Assembly: GCF_014164585.1 (NCBI RefSeq)
Contig: NZ_JACJFM010000003.1
Span: 201,266 to 265,265, forward strand
Direction: 5' to 3'
DNA from: Oceanospirillum sediminis
GTDB taxonomy: Bacteria > Pseudomonadota > Gammaproteobacteria > Pseudomonadales > Halomonadaceae
DNA length: 64,000 bases
The notes beneath the pieces are model-generated. The model had not been told where the DNA came from and did no database searches. It saw only the letters and a program-made list of their open reading frames with translations. The position numbers and the translations under genes are program-made. Below are positions 26,115 through 34,024 of this stretch, piece after piece (position 1 is the stretch's first letter; every line of letters starts with the position of its first letter).

Positions 26115-27035
26115 ATGTGCTCGGTAGAATCTATTTATCCATCTGATTCCCTGCTACCAGAGATGCGTAATCCTCCCGCGACAGATCAGGACTGTTTCTT
26201 TGAGATCCAGCCAGGGTTATCAGTTTGTATCTCTCATTCTCATTCAGAAGGTGTGACAGCTTCGTTTCCCGGAGATCAGGAATATATTCATCTGAACTGT
26301 CTGCTGAAAGGATGTTTTGAGGCCAGAGTAAAAGATGTGCCTATGCACTATACGGCAGGAGAGATCACCATGGGGTATTCTGATGGTGAAATGTTCTATC
26401 TGAACAACTCGCCATCGTTCAGCAATCTGGCTGTGATGATTACTCCTGAGCTGCTCTGTGACATGGCTGGAGAGGAACTATCTGAGATTAACCCGGAAAA
26501 AGGCGTGCATTTTTTTGTACGTAATGCCGGAAAGAATCAGAAGGCCAGTTATTCAGCGAAACAGATTGCTAGTCTGATGAACAGTAAATCTCAGCATAAA
26601 CTGTTGCTGCATTCTGCGGTTCTGGATTTTATTTACTGGCATCTGAGCGCTTTTAAAAATCAGCATAGTCAGATTTCCAGCATTTCATCCCGTGAGCGCC
26701 GCCAGTTGGATATGGCCAGAGATTACCTGTTAAAAGACCTGAGTCAGGCGCCGACCATTGCCGATGTGGCAACTACGGTTGGTTTAAATCAGTGTAAGCT
26801 TAAAAAAGGCTTTAAGACGTTGTTTGGTAACAGTATTTATGCTTACTACCAGAAAGCCCGAATGGAAGAGGCAATGACGTTGCTTAAAAACCATAATGTG
26901 ACTGAAACAGCGATGCTTCTGGGTTACAGTAATGTCAGTCATTTCAGTACCGCGTTTCGTAAGCAGTTTAATATTCTGCCTGGCGATGCCCGTAAGGAGA
27001 TTGCTCCGGATTTTTCGGGTATTGAGATTCTCTGA
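26115..27035 (+). CDS. AraC-family regulator, YbtA/PchR-like
   Basis: 306 residues. The C-terminal ~100 residues hold two HTH motifs: PTIADVATTVGLNQCKLKKGFK and VTETAMLLGYSNVSHFSTAFRK, given here as TIADVATTVGLNQCKLKKGF and ETAMLLGYSNVSHFSTAF. The N-terminal ligand domain has the HLNCLLKGCFEARV strand pattern of PchR/YbtA proteins, which bind the ferric siderophore and then activate transport and synthesis genes. ATG 26115 follows GAGGTG; the frame opens earlier at a GTG (26073). It lies between transporter and PPTase genes, with a Fur box upstream. Confidence 0.86.
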   Translation: MCSVESIYPSDSLLPEMRNPPATDQDCFFEIQPGLSVCISHSHSEGVTASFPGDQEYIHLNCLLKGCFEARVKDVPMHYTAGEITMGYSDGEMFYLNNSPSFSNLAVMITPELLCDMAGEELSEINPEKGVHFFVRNAGKNQKASYSAKQIASLMNSKSQHKLLLHSAVLDFIYWHLSAFKNQHSQISSISSRERRQLDMARDYLLKDLSQAPTIADVATTVGLNQCKLKKGFKTLFGNSIYAYYQKARMEEAMTLLKNHNVTETAMLLGYSNVSHFSTAFRKQFNILPGDARKEIAPDFSGIEIL

Positions 27036-27114
27036 AAGGCATCATGCAGGCCAGATCCGAAGATTCGATAATCTCTGTGATCTGGTGTTAATCGCTTCAG
27101 TCGACAAGTTAAAT

Positions 27115-27855
27115 ATGCTTACAAGTTCTGCCTTCTATTACCGGTTATACCCATCAACATTTTCAGCGAACAGCTCCGTCATTGCTCTTTATGAGGCCGA
27201 TTTTATCGTGTCGGAAATCAGTGCAGATACCTTTGCCGAACACGGTATCAGCTTACCTGAACGTTTTGAAAACATGGTTGCTAAGCGACGATGTGAGTAT
27301 CTGGTATCCAGACTATGTGCCCGTCAGGCTCTGGAAGAGATTGGCTGTACACAGAATACCGACATCAGAAATAATACAGACCGTAGCCCTGTCTGGCCCG
27401 ATGGCTTTACCGGATCTTTTACCCATACCACAACACGAGCAGCAGCCTGCGTTACCAGGTCCGATCATATTCGTAGTGCTGGTCTGGATATTGAGCCTGT
27501 GGTCAGTTCGGAATTGTACAGAAATCTGTATCAGGAAGTTCTGACACCGGGGGATATTGCATTGTCAGCCAGAGTAACGGGTGAAAAGCTGACAACAGAA
27601 GCTTTTTTTACCCTGGTTTTTTCTGCTAAAGAAACATTATTTAAAGCAATCTATAAGGATGTGGGTTATATCTTTGGTTTTGAAGCCGCTACCGTGACAG
27701 ATATAAAGCAGGATACGCTGACTATTAAACTGAATCAGACATTATCTGAGCTATGGCCTGAAGGTAGTCTGATTCATATTCGGTATATGTTCCGGGGTGA
27801 TTGTGTTTATACCCTGCTCCTGATTGGAGCAGTTAAAGATGATGGCCATTGTTGA
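27115..27855 (+). CDS. 4'-phosphopantetheinyl transferase, EntD/Sfp superfamily
   Basis: 246 residues. SAGLDIEPV carries the Mg-binding Asp/Glu and FSAKETLFK the third Glu and the Lys of the P3 motif; VAKRRCEYLVSRLCAR and GSFTHTTTRAAA are the usual preceding motifs of the EntD group. It transfers phosphopantetheine from CoA to the serine of carrier domains, here the aryl carrier and four peptidyl carriers of the two NRPSs. ATG 27115 is chosen as the start nearest family length; the open frame reaches back into the araC gene. No clear SD, so it may be read through from the regulator gene 79 bases upstream. Confidence 0.85.
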   Translation: MLTSSAFYYRLYPSTFSANSSVIALYEADFIVSEISADTFAEHGISLPERFENMVAKRRCEYLVSRLCARQALEEIGCTQNTDIRNNTDRSPVWPDGFTGSFTHTTTRAAACVTRSDHIRSAGLDIEPVVSSELYRNLYQEVLTPGDIALSARVTGEKLTTEAFFTLVFSAKETLFKAIYKDVGYIFGFEAATVTDIKQDTLTIKLNQTLSELWPEGSLIHIRYMFRGDCVYTLLLIGAVKDDGHC

Positions 27856-27871
27856 TAAATACCCTTGATTC

Positions 27872-27900
27872 AAAGCCGGGCGATAAAAGAACCCGCTTTA
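27872..27900 (+). terminator. Weak terminator-like hairpin after the PPTase gene
   Basis: AAAGC(C)GGG pairs with CCCGCTTT with one bulged base; only a short T/A run follows. Lies 17 bases after the stop. Confidence 0.4.
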
Positions 27901-27994
27901 TTTCATTACGAGATGTTCGGTCCATTCACTGTTGAAGTGTTTCTTTGCATACAGTCGTAAGCATCCGGATAAACGTTTCTCTGTTACAGACTGC

Positions 27995-28025
27995 CATATT
28001 CTCCAGTCATTGGCTGGAGAATATG
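27995..28025. terminator. Perfect 12-base-pair hairpin, probable terminator
   Basis: CATATTCTCCAG (27995-28006) and CTGGAGAATATG (28014-28025) with a 7-base loop, followed on the plus strand after five bases by ATTTTT. Strong enough to end plus-strand transcription from the PPTase gene. Confidence 0.6.
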
Positions 28026-28081
28026 AAATGATTTTTCCTCAGATAAGCTCCTGCACAATAGTCTCCTGGCATTTATACTTT

Positions 28082-28112
28082 TATCTTCCCCGGCTGCAGA
28101 CCGGAGAAGATA
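28082..28112. other. Third hairpin in the convergent region
   Basis: TATCTTC-C-CCGG pairs with CCGG-A-GAAGATA around a 7-base loop; one mismatch. Lies 53 bases from the end of the minus-strand oxidoreductase gene. Confidence 0.5.
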
Positions 28113-28164
28113 GGCGTGTTTATGGGTTATATATAAGCGTGCCTGTAATACCTGACGTATCAGC

Positions 28165-30126
28165 TCAGGCGATTTCTGGCTGAGCCTCCGTGTTCTCTTC
28201 TGATCCGATGTGCTGTGTTACCGGAGCTGATGCCAGTAAACGGACTGTGGCTTCACCTTTATCATACTGAGTCCAGTCGACCTGAAGGCCTGTACCCCGA
28301 GCCATATGCTCCAGTGCTTCCTGTTCCATCTCCCGCACCAGATTACCCAGTTCAGGGCAGCCCAGCTTAATAAACATGCTGGCGTAGGCGCAGTCTTTAA
28401 TCTCGCAACTCAGAAATACATGCTCTTCTGATGATGTTGCCGGGGTATCGTCAATGGTGAGTGTCAGCACCTCAATATCGGCATAACCTTTAACAAAGCT
28501 CAGCCAGTAATCCTTAACGGCTTCTGCCGGATTATCGAATGCCTGGAATATTTCTGGCTCAGGCCACAGGCAACGGGTTTCCATGCAACCTGTTTCAAGA
28601 AACATTTTCCGGTAGAGCTTAAACGCTGTTTCCTGTCCCAGAAGATCCCTGGCAGATGAATATCCTGAGGTAAACATACTGATATCCTGTGTCGCTCTTT
28701 TCCAGATAGCCGCCAGTTCTGGAGCGCTGTTCTTGTGAGCCTCCCGATAGGATTCCAGTTGCTTATTATGGGCTCGCCAGCGCAGCATCACTTTAGCGAC
28801 AAAGCCAGCAAAACTCAGGGTATTTGTTGCGGATTTCAGAGCTTGCCAGATATCCGATTCCAGCAGAAATGTTTTTTGCAGTGGTACCATCTTTGGGTGA
28901 GCTTTATCAATGGTGTACCAGTTGCGACCGTAATTACGCAGTTGTGCCACATCACCGCAAACCGGCTCAACCCAGCCGAAGTAAATACCATCATCATGCA
29001 ACGCCTGAATATCCGGTGTTCTGCTGCTAATACCACGTTTTTCCAGAGCCTGCCGGATATGCTGATGCGCATCGGGCTGCAGATGTTCGATACCATAGAC
29101 GCCTTCATACTGGCTGAGTTTGCCCTGCAGCCAGCAGTCTGCGATGGAGCAGGCCATCAGAGCGGTAAAGTCGTAGGAAGAGATCACACCATGAATCAGT
29201 AAGCCCTGTTCAGGCGCGCCATCCGGATAAACCCACAGGGTTGTATCCGGGTCAGCATTCTTCTTCTGTTTCATGGACTGACCACTGGTATAGAACTTTT
29301 TCGCCAGGAAATTCTGTATTTTTTCACCAAAATTCCGATTAGCCATAAACCGGGCCATGCCCTGGCTCATAAACTGAATGGCATAGCGGCAATCCAGGGT
29401 TTTAATGCGATCTTCTGTCGGACAATGTGCTGCAGCGAGTCCTGCGCTTTCCAGAGCGGAGAACGGCACCAGTTCAGATGGCTTATCCTGTCCCGGGAAA
29501 TGGAAATCCTTGTTCTGATCCTGCCAGGGCGTGGCTTTCTCTATACGCTGCCCTTTTTCGAAGCAGGTCAGTGTGTTGCTGAAGCTGGATAAAATGGCGT
29601 AAGGACTGGTTTCACCTCCTCCGTAGGCTGCTCCCATACAGGCTCTGACATGGTAATGACCACTGGGAGAAGTATTTTTCCAGGCCAGTTGCATCAATAG
29701 CAGAGTAGACAGGCCAGGTGTAAAGCCCATACCGGTAAAAATAGACTGTTTCTGCTGGCTGGCTTGCTCATGAAGAGCCAGAATCTGATCGGTCGCGCTC
29801 AGGCTGTCATTAATATCGATGCAATCTATACCCGCTTGCAGACACAACGTGTGAACCTGACTACCCAGATGCTCCATTGGACCCAGAGTAATAATAGCCA
29901 GATCATAGTCCTGCAGAATATCGATGGCTTTCTGGCGATCATTAACATCCAGGCGAACCGTGTCGATATTATCTGCTGATAATAACGATGGTTGCACGCG
30001 ACGGGCAGCACTGGTGATTCTGGCATCAGGCCAGGTATGACTCAGATGATGGACAACCCGGCGACCGGTTTCACCACTGCCGCCAATAACAATAATTTTT
30101 TTCTGATAAACAGGTACGGAACTCAT
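28165..30126 (-). CDS. Saccharopine-dehydrogenase-like oxidoreductase with C-terminal ATC-hydrolase-like half
   Basis: 653 residues. Residues 8-130 form a Rossmann domain of the Sacchrp_dh_NADP type (VIGGSGETGRRVVHHL, then LDVNDRQKA and TLGPMEHLG), followed by a dimerisation/substrate region to about 390. The last ~250 residues are a separate domain with HVFLSCEIKDCAYASMF, LGCPELGNLVREMEQEAL and ARGTGLQVDWTQ. That order of Cys-x-Cys-like block, GCPEL and G-x-x-WTQ resembles the L-2-amino-thiazoline-4-carboxylate hydrolase (ATC_hydrolase) family; recalled from pattern, not searched. In a poly-thiazoline siderophore locus a thiazoline-handling domain fused to a reductase is chemically apt: reduction or opening of a ring, or recycling. 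ATGA overlap with the preceding gene shows coupling. Confidence 0.62.
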   Translation of the reverse strand: MSSVPVYQKKIIVIGGSGETGRRVVHHLSHTWPDARITSAARRVQPSLLSADNIDTVRLDVNDRQKAIDILQDYDLAIITLGPMEHLGSQVHTLCLQAGIDCIDINDSLSATDQILALHEQASQQKQSIFTGMGFTPGLSTLLLMQLAWKNTSPSGHYHVRACMGAAYGGGETSPYAILSSFSNTLTCFEKGQRIEKATPWQDQNKDFHFPGQDKPSELVPFSALESAGLAAAHCPTEDRIKTLDCRYAIQFMSQGMARFMANRNFGEKIQNFLAKKFYTSGQSMKQKKNADPDTTLWVYPDGAPEQGLLIHGVISSYDFTALMACSIADCWLQGKLSQYEGVYGIEHLQPDAHQHIRQALEKRGISSRTPDIQALHDDGIYFGWVEPVCGDVAQLRNYGRNWYTIDKAHPKMVPLQKTFLLESDIWQALKSATNTLSFAGFVAKVMLRWRAHNKQLESYREAHKNSAPELAAIWKRATQDISMFTSGYSSARDLLGQETAFKLYRKMFLETGCMETRCLWPEPEIFQAFDNPAEAVKDYWLSFVKGYADIEVLTLTIDDTPATSSEEHVFLSCEIKDCAYASMFIKLGCPELGNLVREMEQEALEHMARGTGLQVDWTQYDKGEATVRLLASAPVTQHIGSEENTEAQPEIA

Positions 30127-31277
30127 ACGGAAGCCTCGGCGGTATGCTGGTCATTAAGCGTGCGAATATCGATAAAGCGAATCAGATCTTCCTGCTCGAA
30201 AAGCGACATAAACAGATCATGGGGAATAGCCTCATGCAGCATAAAGACACCCGTACCATTATGCTGGCCCTGCAGAATGCAGCGTGCTGTGATACCAATG
30301 ACAGTGCCAGTGGCCTGATAGGTGTCTGTCAGCATCAGCTGAGCCGTAGCGGCCAGGCCGGTGGCATCATGCAGATCAACCTGAATGCCGTAGGCCGGTT
30401 CCATTTTGCGCATATCTTTTTCAGAGGCTCTGGCCAGCCAGCGTGCACCGCGATCCAGACCTTTGTCTGAGTTATAGAAGCGCATCAGCCTGGCCAGTAT
30501 GCAGATCATGGTTGCTCTGGGGCCGATATTGGCTCCGAAAACGCGGGCGACTGGAATATTATGCTGATTAGCCAGACGAACAATTTCTTCTGCATAGATC
30601 AGCATGGTACTGGTTTTGCCGATAGGATGAGGGAATGCGGGTTTGGCTCCGGCTTTCCCCATAGGCACGGAAACTATCCTGCCATTATCCAGATAGCAGA
30701 AACCACGGTCATGGCCAAAACCGCCCAGACTATTGATGATGTCCCAGGCTGAGTTATAGGTCCAGGCGTCCCGTCCAACATAGTGAATATCAAGCTGACG
30801 GATATCTGTACCTGCACCTATGGTGCGCAGGATATGCTCCGGGAATAAGCCCGACAAACCTGGCAGCAAGCCAACATTGATGACCAGTGGCACCCGGGTC
30901 GGATCATCTTTTTCAGCCTGATCCAGGCTTTGAATGACCGGGTCATAGCCTCCGGCATCCACCAGAGGTGTCATGGTCTTTTTACAGGCACGGGCAACAC
31001 TGTCGCCAACAATACCGGATGGACCTATACAGGAAATCAGTAAGTCAGTCTGCTGACAGGCCTCCTCCAGTGCAGCTGGCTGGGTCGCGTCCAGCGTCAG
31101 TGTACTGATTCTGTCGTGATACTGGGGATCTATTTCGCTGGGGATAGTCTTTCCGGTGCGGCTGGCCAGTGTCAGTCGGGCATCTGTGGTTTTCAGAAGG
31201 TACTGTGCGGCTTCAATGCCGACCCGACCAAAGCCACCTAACAGCAGCACGCGGGCATTCTGGATGGGATGAGTCAT
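30123..31277 (-). CDS. Saccharopine-dehydrogenase-like NAD(P)-dependent oxidoreductase
   Basis: 384 residues. N-terminal Rossmann motif VLLLGGFGRVGIEAAQYLL, then LTLDATQPAALEEACQQTDLL and CIGPSG, as in the NADP-binding domain of saccharopine dehydrogenases and related opine/carboxynorspermidine enzymes. A paralogue of the N-terminal part of the next gene product, with which it overlaps by four bases, and lies 180 bases downstream of the TonB receptor gene on the same strand. No PchG/Irp3-type thiazolinyl imide reductase is seen in the locus, so one of this pair may reduce a thiazoline or a Schiff base to the saturated ring, or tailor the aldehyde end. That role is inference. Confidence 0.72.
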   Translation of the reverse strand: MTHPIQNARVLLLGGFGRVGIEAAQYLLKTTDARLTLASRTGKTIPSEIDPQYHDRISTLTLDATQPAALEEACQQTDLLISCIGPSGIVGDSVARACKKTMTPLVDAGGYDPVIQSLDQAEKDDPTRVPLVINVGLLPGLSGLFPEHILRTIGAGTDIRQLDIHYVGRDAWTYNSAWDIINSLGGFGHDRGFCYLDNGRIVSVPMGKAGAKPAFPHPIGKTSTMLIYAEEIVRLANQHNIPVARVFGANIGPRATMICILARLMRFYNSDKGLDRGARWLARASEKDMRKMEPAYGIQVDLHDATGLAATAQLMLTDTYQATGTVIGITARCILQGQHNGTGVFMLHEAIPHDLFMSLFEQEDLIRFIDIRTLNDQHTAEASV

Positions 31278-31456
31278 AGCCTCAATTCCTGGTCTGCAGT
31301 GGATAAAGTGATTCGGATATCAATGGGGAAATGCCGACTGCGAGGCATCAGAAAGGTCTGAATAGACACGGGGTGCAGCTTCGGAAGAGGGCATTCAGCT
31401 TTGGTACGCTCAGGATGACAGGCAGCAGGGATATCTGACCTACTGCCTCTTTCTCA

Positions 31457-33679
31457 TCAGAATCGGGTGCTTAACGTCACACCGTAGCTGCGAGGGTCTC
31501 CGGCCTCAACGGTATGCCCGGCACCAAAGTCAAACTCAACGCTGGAATAATATTCATCCGTAGCGTTTTTAACCCAGGCATAAGCTTCCCAGTTTTCGGC
31601 TTCAACACCCATTTTTAGATTCACCAGCTGGTAGCTGCCCTGTTTGAACTTGTTCAGGCTATCGAAGTAATAATCTCCGATATGCTGAACATCAATACGG
31701 GAAAACAGATCCAGACTTTCCGTCAGGGGGTGGCGGTTCTGAATGGCAAAATTGGCTGTCAGTTCAGGGGTATTCACCATTTTATTGCCATCGCAGTTGC
31801 TGACCATGCCGGTAAAGTCACAACCCGAATAGCTTTTGTACTCTGCTTTAGTGTAGCTGCCGCCAAGGCTGATCAGCCAGCCTTCTGCGGGAGTATAGCG
31901 GGACTCAAACTCTAGTCCCTGACTACGGCCTTTACCGGCATTATCGGTCAGGATGTTACCTGTAGTTGGCACCAGCTGTTGTACCTGCTGGTCTTTAATA
32001 TCGATATAGAACAGGGCTGCACTCAGTTCCAGTGAGCCATCCATAAAAGAGGACTTATAGCCCAGTTCATAGTTAGTGCTGGTTTCTGATTCGTAGGTTG
32101 GATCATTTTCGCTGGGATACAGGTGATCAAAGCCACCGGCACGATAGCCCTTACTGACGGTGGTATACAGTAGGGCATCGTTTTCAAGAGTATAAGACGC
32201 CCCCAGTTTTGGCAGCCATTCGGTGAAGTTCTTCTCACCTTTAATATCAACGCTGGCCGCACTTTGCATTCTGGTTTCGATATCGGCTTTGCGCTTTTCT
32301 TTATCCAGACGCAGACCCGCTGTCAGAGTCAGGCGGTCATTGATATCATAATCCAGCTGACCAAAAGCGGCATATCCGCTGTTGTCTTTATCCACCAGCG
32401 TACGGTCTGCGTAAGGGCCGCCCATACCAAAAGCGGTATAGTCCAGTGTATTCAGACCATCGACTTTATATTCGCTTTTATAAGCATATAAACCCGCCAG
32501 CCATTGCAGAGGCTGATTGTCAGTGGATGCCCAGCGAAACTCCTGAGAAATCTGAGATTGCTCTTCATCTGATTCAGAGTGATGCATATAGCCATCCATA
32601 CTACCGGCGTCCTGGTCGGCAGAGTTCAGGCTATCCCAGTCACGCCAGCCGGTGACGGAGGTAAAGTCGATACCATCAAAGGATTTCGTAACCGACAGTG
32701 CCAGACCTTTTGAATCCCGGTTGTCTTCACCATCAAAATTATGGTCGACTTTCTTCGGATTTTTCTTAATAAAGTCGGCGTTACCCAGAGCGTAAGAATC
32801 ACCTCGCAGCTTCTGGTAATCCAGAATCAGATTGGTTTCCAGGGTGTCCGTTGGTTGCCACAGGAATTTCAGACGGGCATTGGTATCTTCACGACCGCCA
32901 TAGTCCTGACCGTTGTAAATGTTATCCAGATAACCACTATTATCTATCTTAGATAAACTCACACCAACAAACAGCTCATCTTCAATCAGAGGGGTACTGG
33001 CACTGATACCCAGCTTACGCTGATCCAGACTATCTGCTGAGAACGTCAGTTTGCCTTCTGTGTAATTGCCAGGCTTTTTCGTGATGACATTGATAATACC
33101 GGCCAGAGAGTTACCACCGTACAGCGTACCCTGTGGACCTCGCAGTACCTCAACGCGCTCAATATCCGCCAGATCCAGGTCAAACATACCGTTACTGGTA
33201 TAGTTCACTCCATCCACATAAAAGCCAACGGTAGGATCGGTGAACAGGCCCGGACCAATACCACGGATAAAGATATTGTTTTCCCGGCTACCACCCCAGG
33301 TAAAAATATGCAGGTTAGGTGTGTGCTGACTCAGCTCAACAATAGAAGCAATCTCTGCATCCTGCAGCTCAATTTCGGTTTTAGCCGAAACACTGGAGCT
33401 GACATCCATCACGTCAGCATCACGTTTTTCAGCCGTTACTGTAATGGCATCCAGAGTATTAGATTCTGCCTGAGCGACCGTGGGAGCTATTAATGCCACA
33501 CTGCTGATACCTGCCAGTAACAGAGTCGGGCTTAGTAGTGTTTTTCTGAATAACGTGTGCTGAATCAGGCGAGTCATAGGGCTCAGTGTAAAAGATTGCA
33601 CTGGTGTTTTTTTGTAGAAAGCAGCCGAAGGCTCTGTCTGCGAATGTTCTGAAGTGGTGTTGAGGGTAGCGGCCCGCAT
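31457..33679 (-). CDS. TonB-dependent outer-membrane siderophore receptor
   Basis: 740 residues. A signal peptide ends at about residue 70 (LLLAGISSVALIAPTVAQA) after an unusually long 34-residue N-terminal lead; an internal ATG at 33577 would give a standard signal, but AAGGAG stands before the longer start. TonB box-like ITVTAEKR, plug domain with NIFIRGIGPG, VGFYVDGV, VEVLRGPQGTLYGGNSLAGIIN, and a C-terminal beta-barrel ending in aromatic F (TLSTRF). The plug style is that of FyuA-like and related receptors. Divergent from the biosynthetic operon with a Fur box between; should bring in the ferric product of this locus. Confidence 0.9.
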   Translation of the reverse strand: MRAATLNTTSEHSQTEPSAAFYKKTPVQSFTLSPMTRLIQHTLFRKTLLSPTLLLAGISSVALIAPTVAQAESNTLDAITVTAEKRDADVMDVSSSVSAKTEIELQDAEIASIVELSQHTPNLHIFTWGGSRENNIFIRGIGPGLFTDPTVGFYVDGVNYTSNGMFDLDLADIERVEVLRGPQGTLYGGNSLAGIINVITKKPGNYTEGKLTFSADSLDQRKLGISASTPLIEDELFVGVSLSKIDNSGYLDNIYNGQDYGGREDTNARLKFLWQPTDTLETNLILDYQKLRGDSYALGNADFIKKNPKKVDHNFDGEDNRDSKGLALSVTKSFDGIDFTSVTGWRDWDSLNSADQDAGSMDGYMHHSESDEEQSQISQEFRWASTDNQPLQWLAGLYAYKSEYKVDGLNTLDYTAFGMGGPYADRTLVDKDNSGYAAFGQLDYDINDRLTLTAGLRLDKEKRKADIETRMQSAASVDIKGEKNFTEWLPKLGASYTLENDALLYTTVSKGYRAGGFDHLYPSENDPTYESETSTNYELGYKSSFMDGSLELSAALFYIDIKDQQVQQLVPTTGNILTDNAGKGRSQGLEFESRYTPAEGWLISLGGSYTKAEYKSYSGCDFTGMVSNCDGNKMVNTPELTANFAIQNRHPLTESLDLFSRIDVQHIGDYYFDSLNKFKQGSYQLVNLKMGVEAENWEAYAWVKNATDEYYSSVEFDFGAGHTVEAGDPRSYGVTLSTRF

Positions 33680-33710
33680 GGCTCCATTGCTCCTTAAAAA
33701 TCATCGCGAT

Positions 33711-33725
33711 TGGGAATCGTTTTCA
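33711..33725. promoter_or_regulatory. Weaker Fur-like box at the receptor start
   Basis: TGGGAATCGTTTTCA matches the 7-1-7 Fur consensus at 10 of 14 defined positions, 32 bases before the receptor start codon on the minus strand. Confidence 0.5.
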
Positions 33726-33821
33726 TTATTACCCCCAAGTGTGCGTCCATGACTTGCTGGCGACTACCCGGAAAAGATTTTTGTTACCCCGTTCCGTAGT
33801 GGTTTTTAAATCAGACACAAA

Positions 33822-33849
33822 AATCGGATAGGGGCAGATCCATCCCGAT
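33822..33849. promoter_or_regulatory. Candidate AraC-regulator site in the divergent promoter
   Basis: Starts AATCGGATAGGGG (33822-33834), identical to 21999-22011, and continues to an inverted copy CCGATT at 33845-33850. Likely recognised by the YbtA/PchR-like regulator of the locus; inference from shared sequence and locus logic. Confidence 0.5.
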
Positions 33850-33902
33850 TGGAGTGGCTGCGCCTTTTGGCACTACTTATCCTACTTTCCAAAATGCAAT
33901 AT

Positions 33903-33917
33903 TGATAATCGTTATCA
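33903..33917. promoter_or_regulatory. Strong Fur box before the biosynthetic operon
   Basis: TGATAATCGTTATCA matches the 7-1-7 Fur consensus at 13 of 14 defined positions. About 107 bases before the salicylate enzyme start; it could control both divergent transcripts. Confidence 0.88.
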
Positions 33918-34024
33918 ATAAAAAGCCAATAATAGTCTGCAAACTCAATCGCTCTTCTCTGAGCGCTGAATCGAATGACCGTCAAAGACCTGATGTGCAC
34001 ACATCATTCTGAAGGAGGTGCTTT

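Larger units (their letters stand above)
27856..28164. other. Convergent intergenic region with several hairpins
   Basis: About 310 bases between the PPTase gene and the end of the minus-strand oxidoreductase gene. It holds three predicted hairpins (27872-27900, 27995-28025, 28082-28112) and no convincing gene. Confidence 0.55.
33680..34024. promoter_or_regulatory. Divergent receptor/biosynthesis promoter region
   Basis: 345 bases between the TonB receptor (minus) and the salicylate enzyme gene (plus). Holds two Fur-like boxes and the 13-base motif shared with the transporter promoter. AAGGAGG precedes the salicylate enzyme ATG. Confidence 0.7.

Noticed and set aside
27932..28183. 83-residue frame after the PPTase gene
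   Set aside because: It spans two strong hairpins and shows no protein-like pattern.
28165..31277. Lysine/saccharopine metabolism genes
   Set aside because: Position in the receptor transcript, ATGA coupling and the extra C-terminal domain fit siderophore tailoring better; the Rossmann similarity is only to the superfamily.
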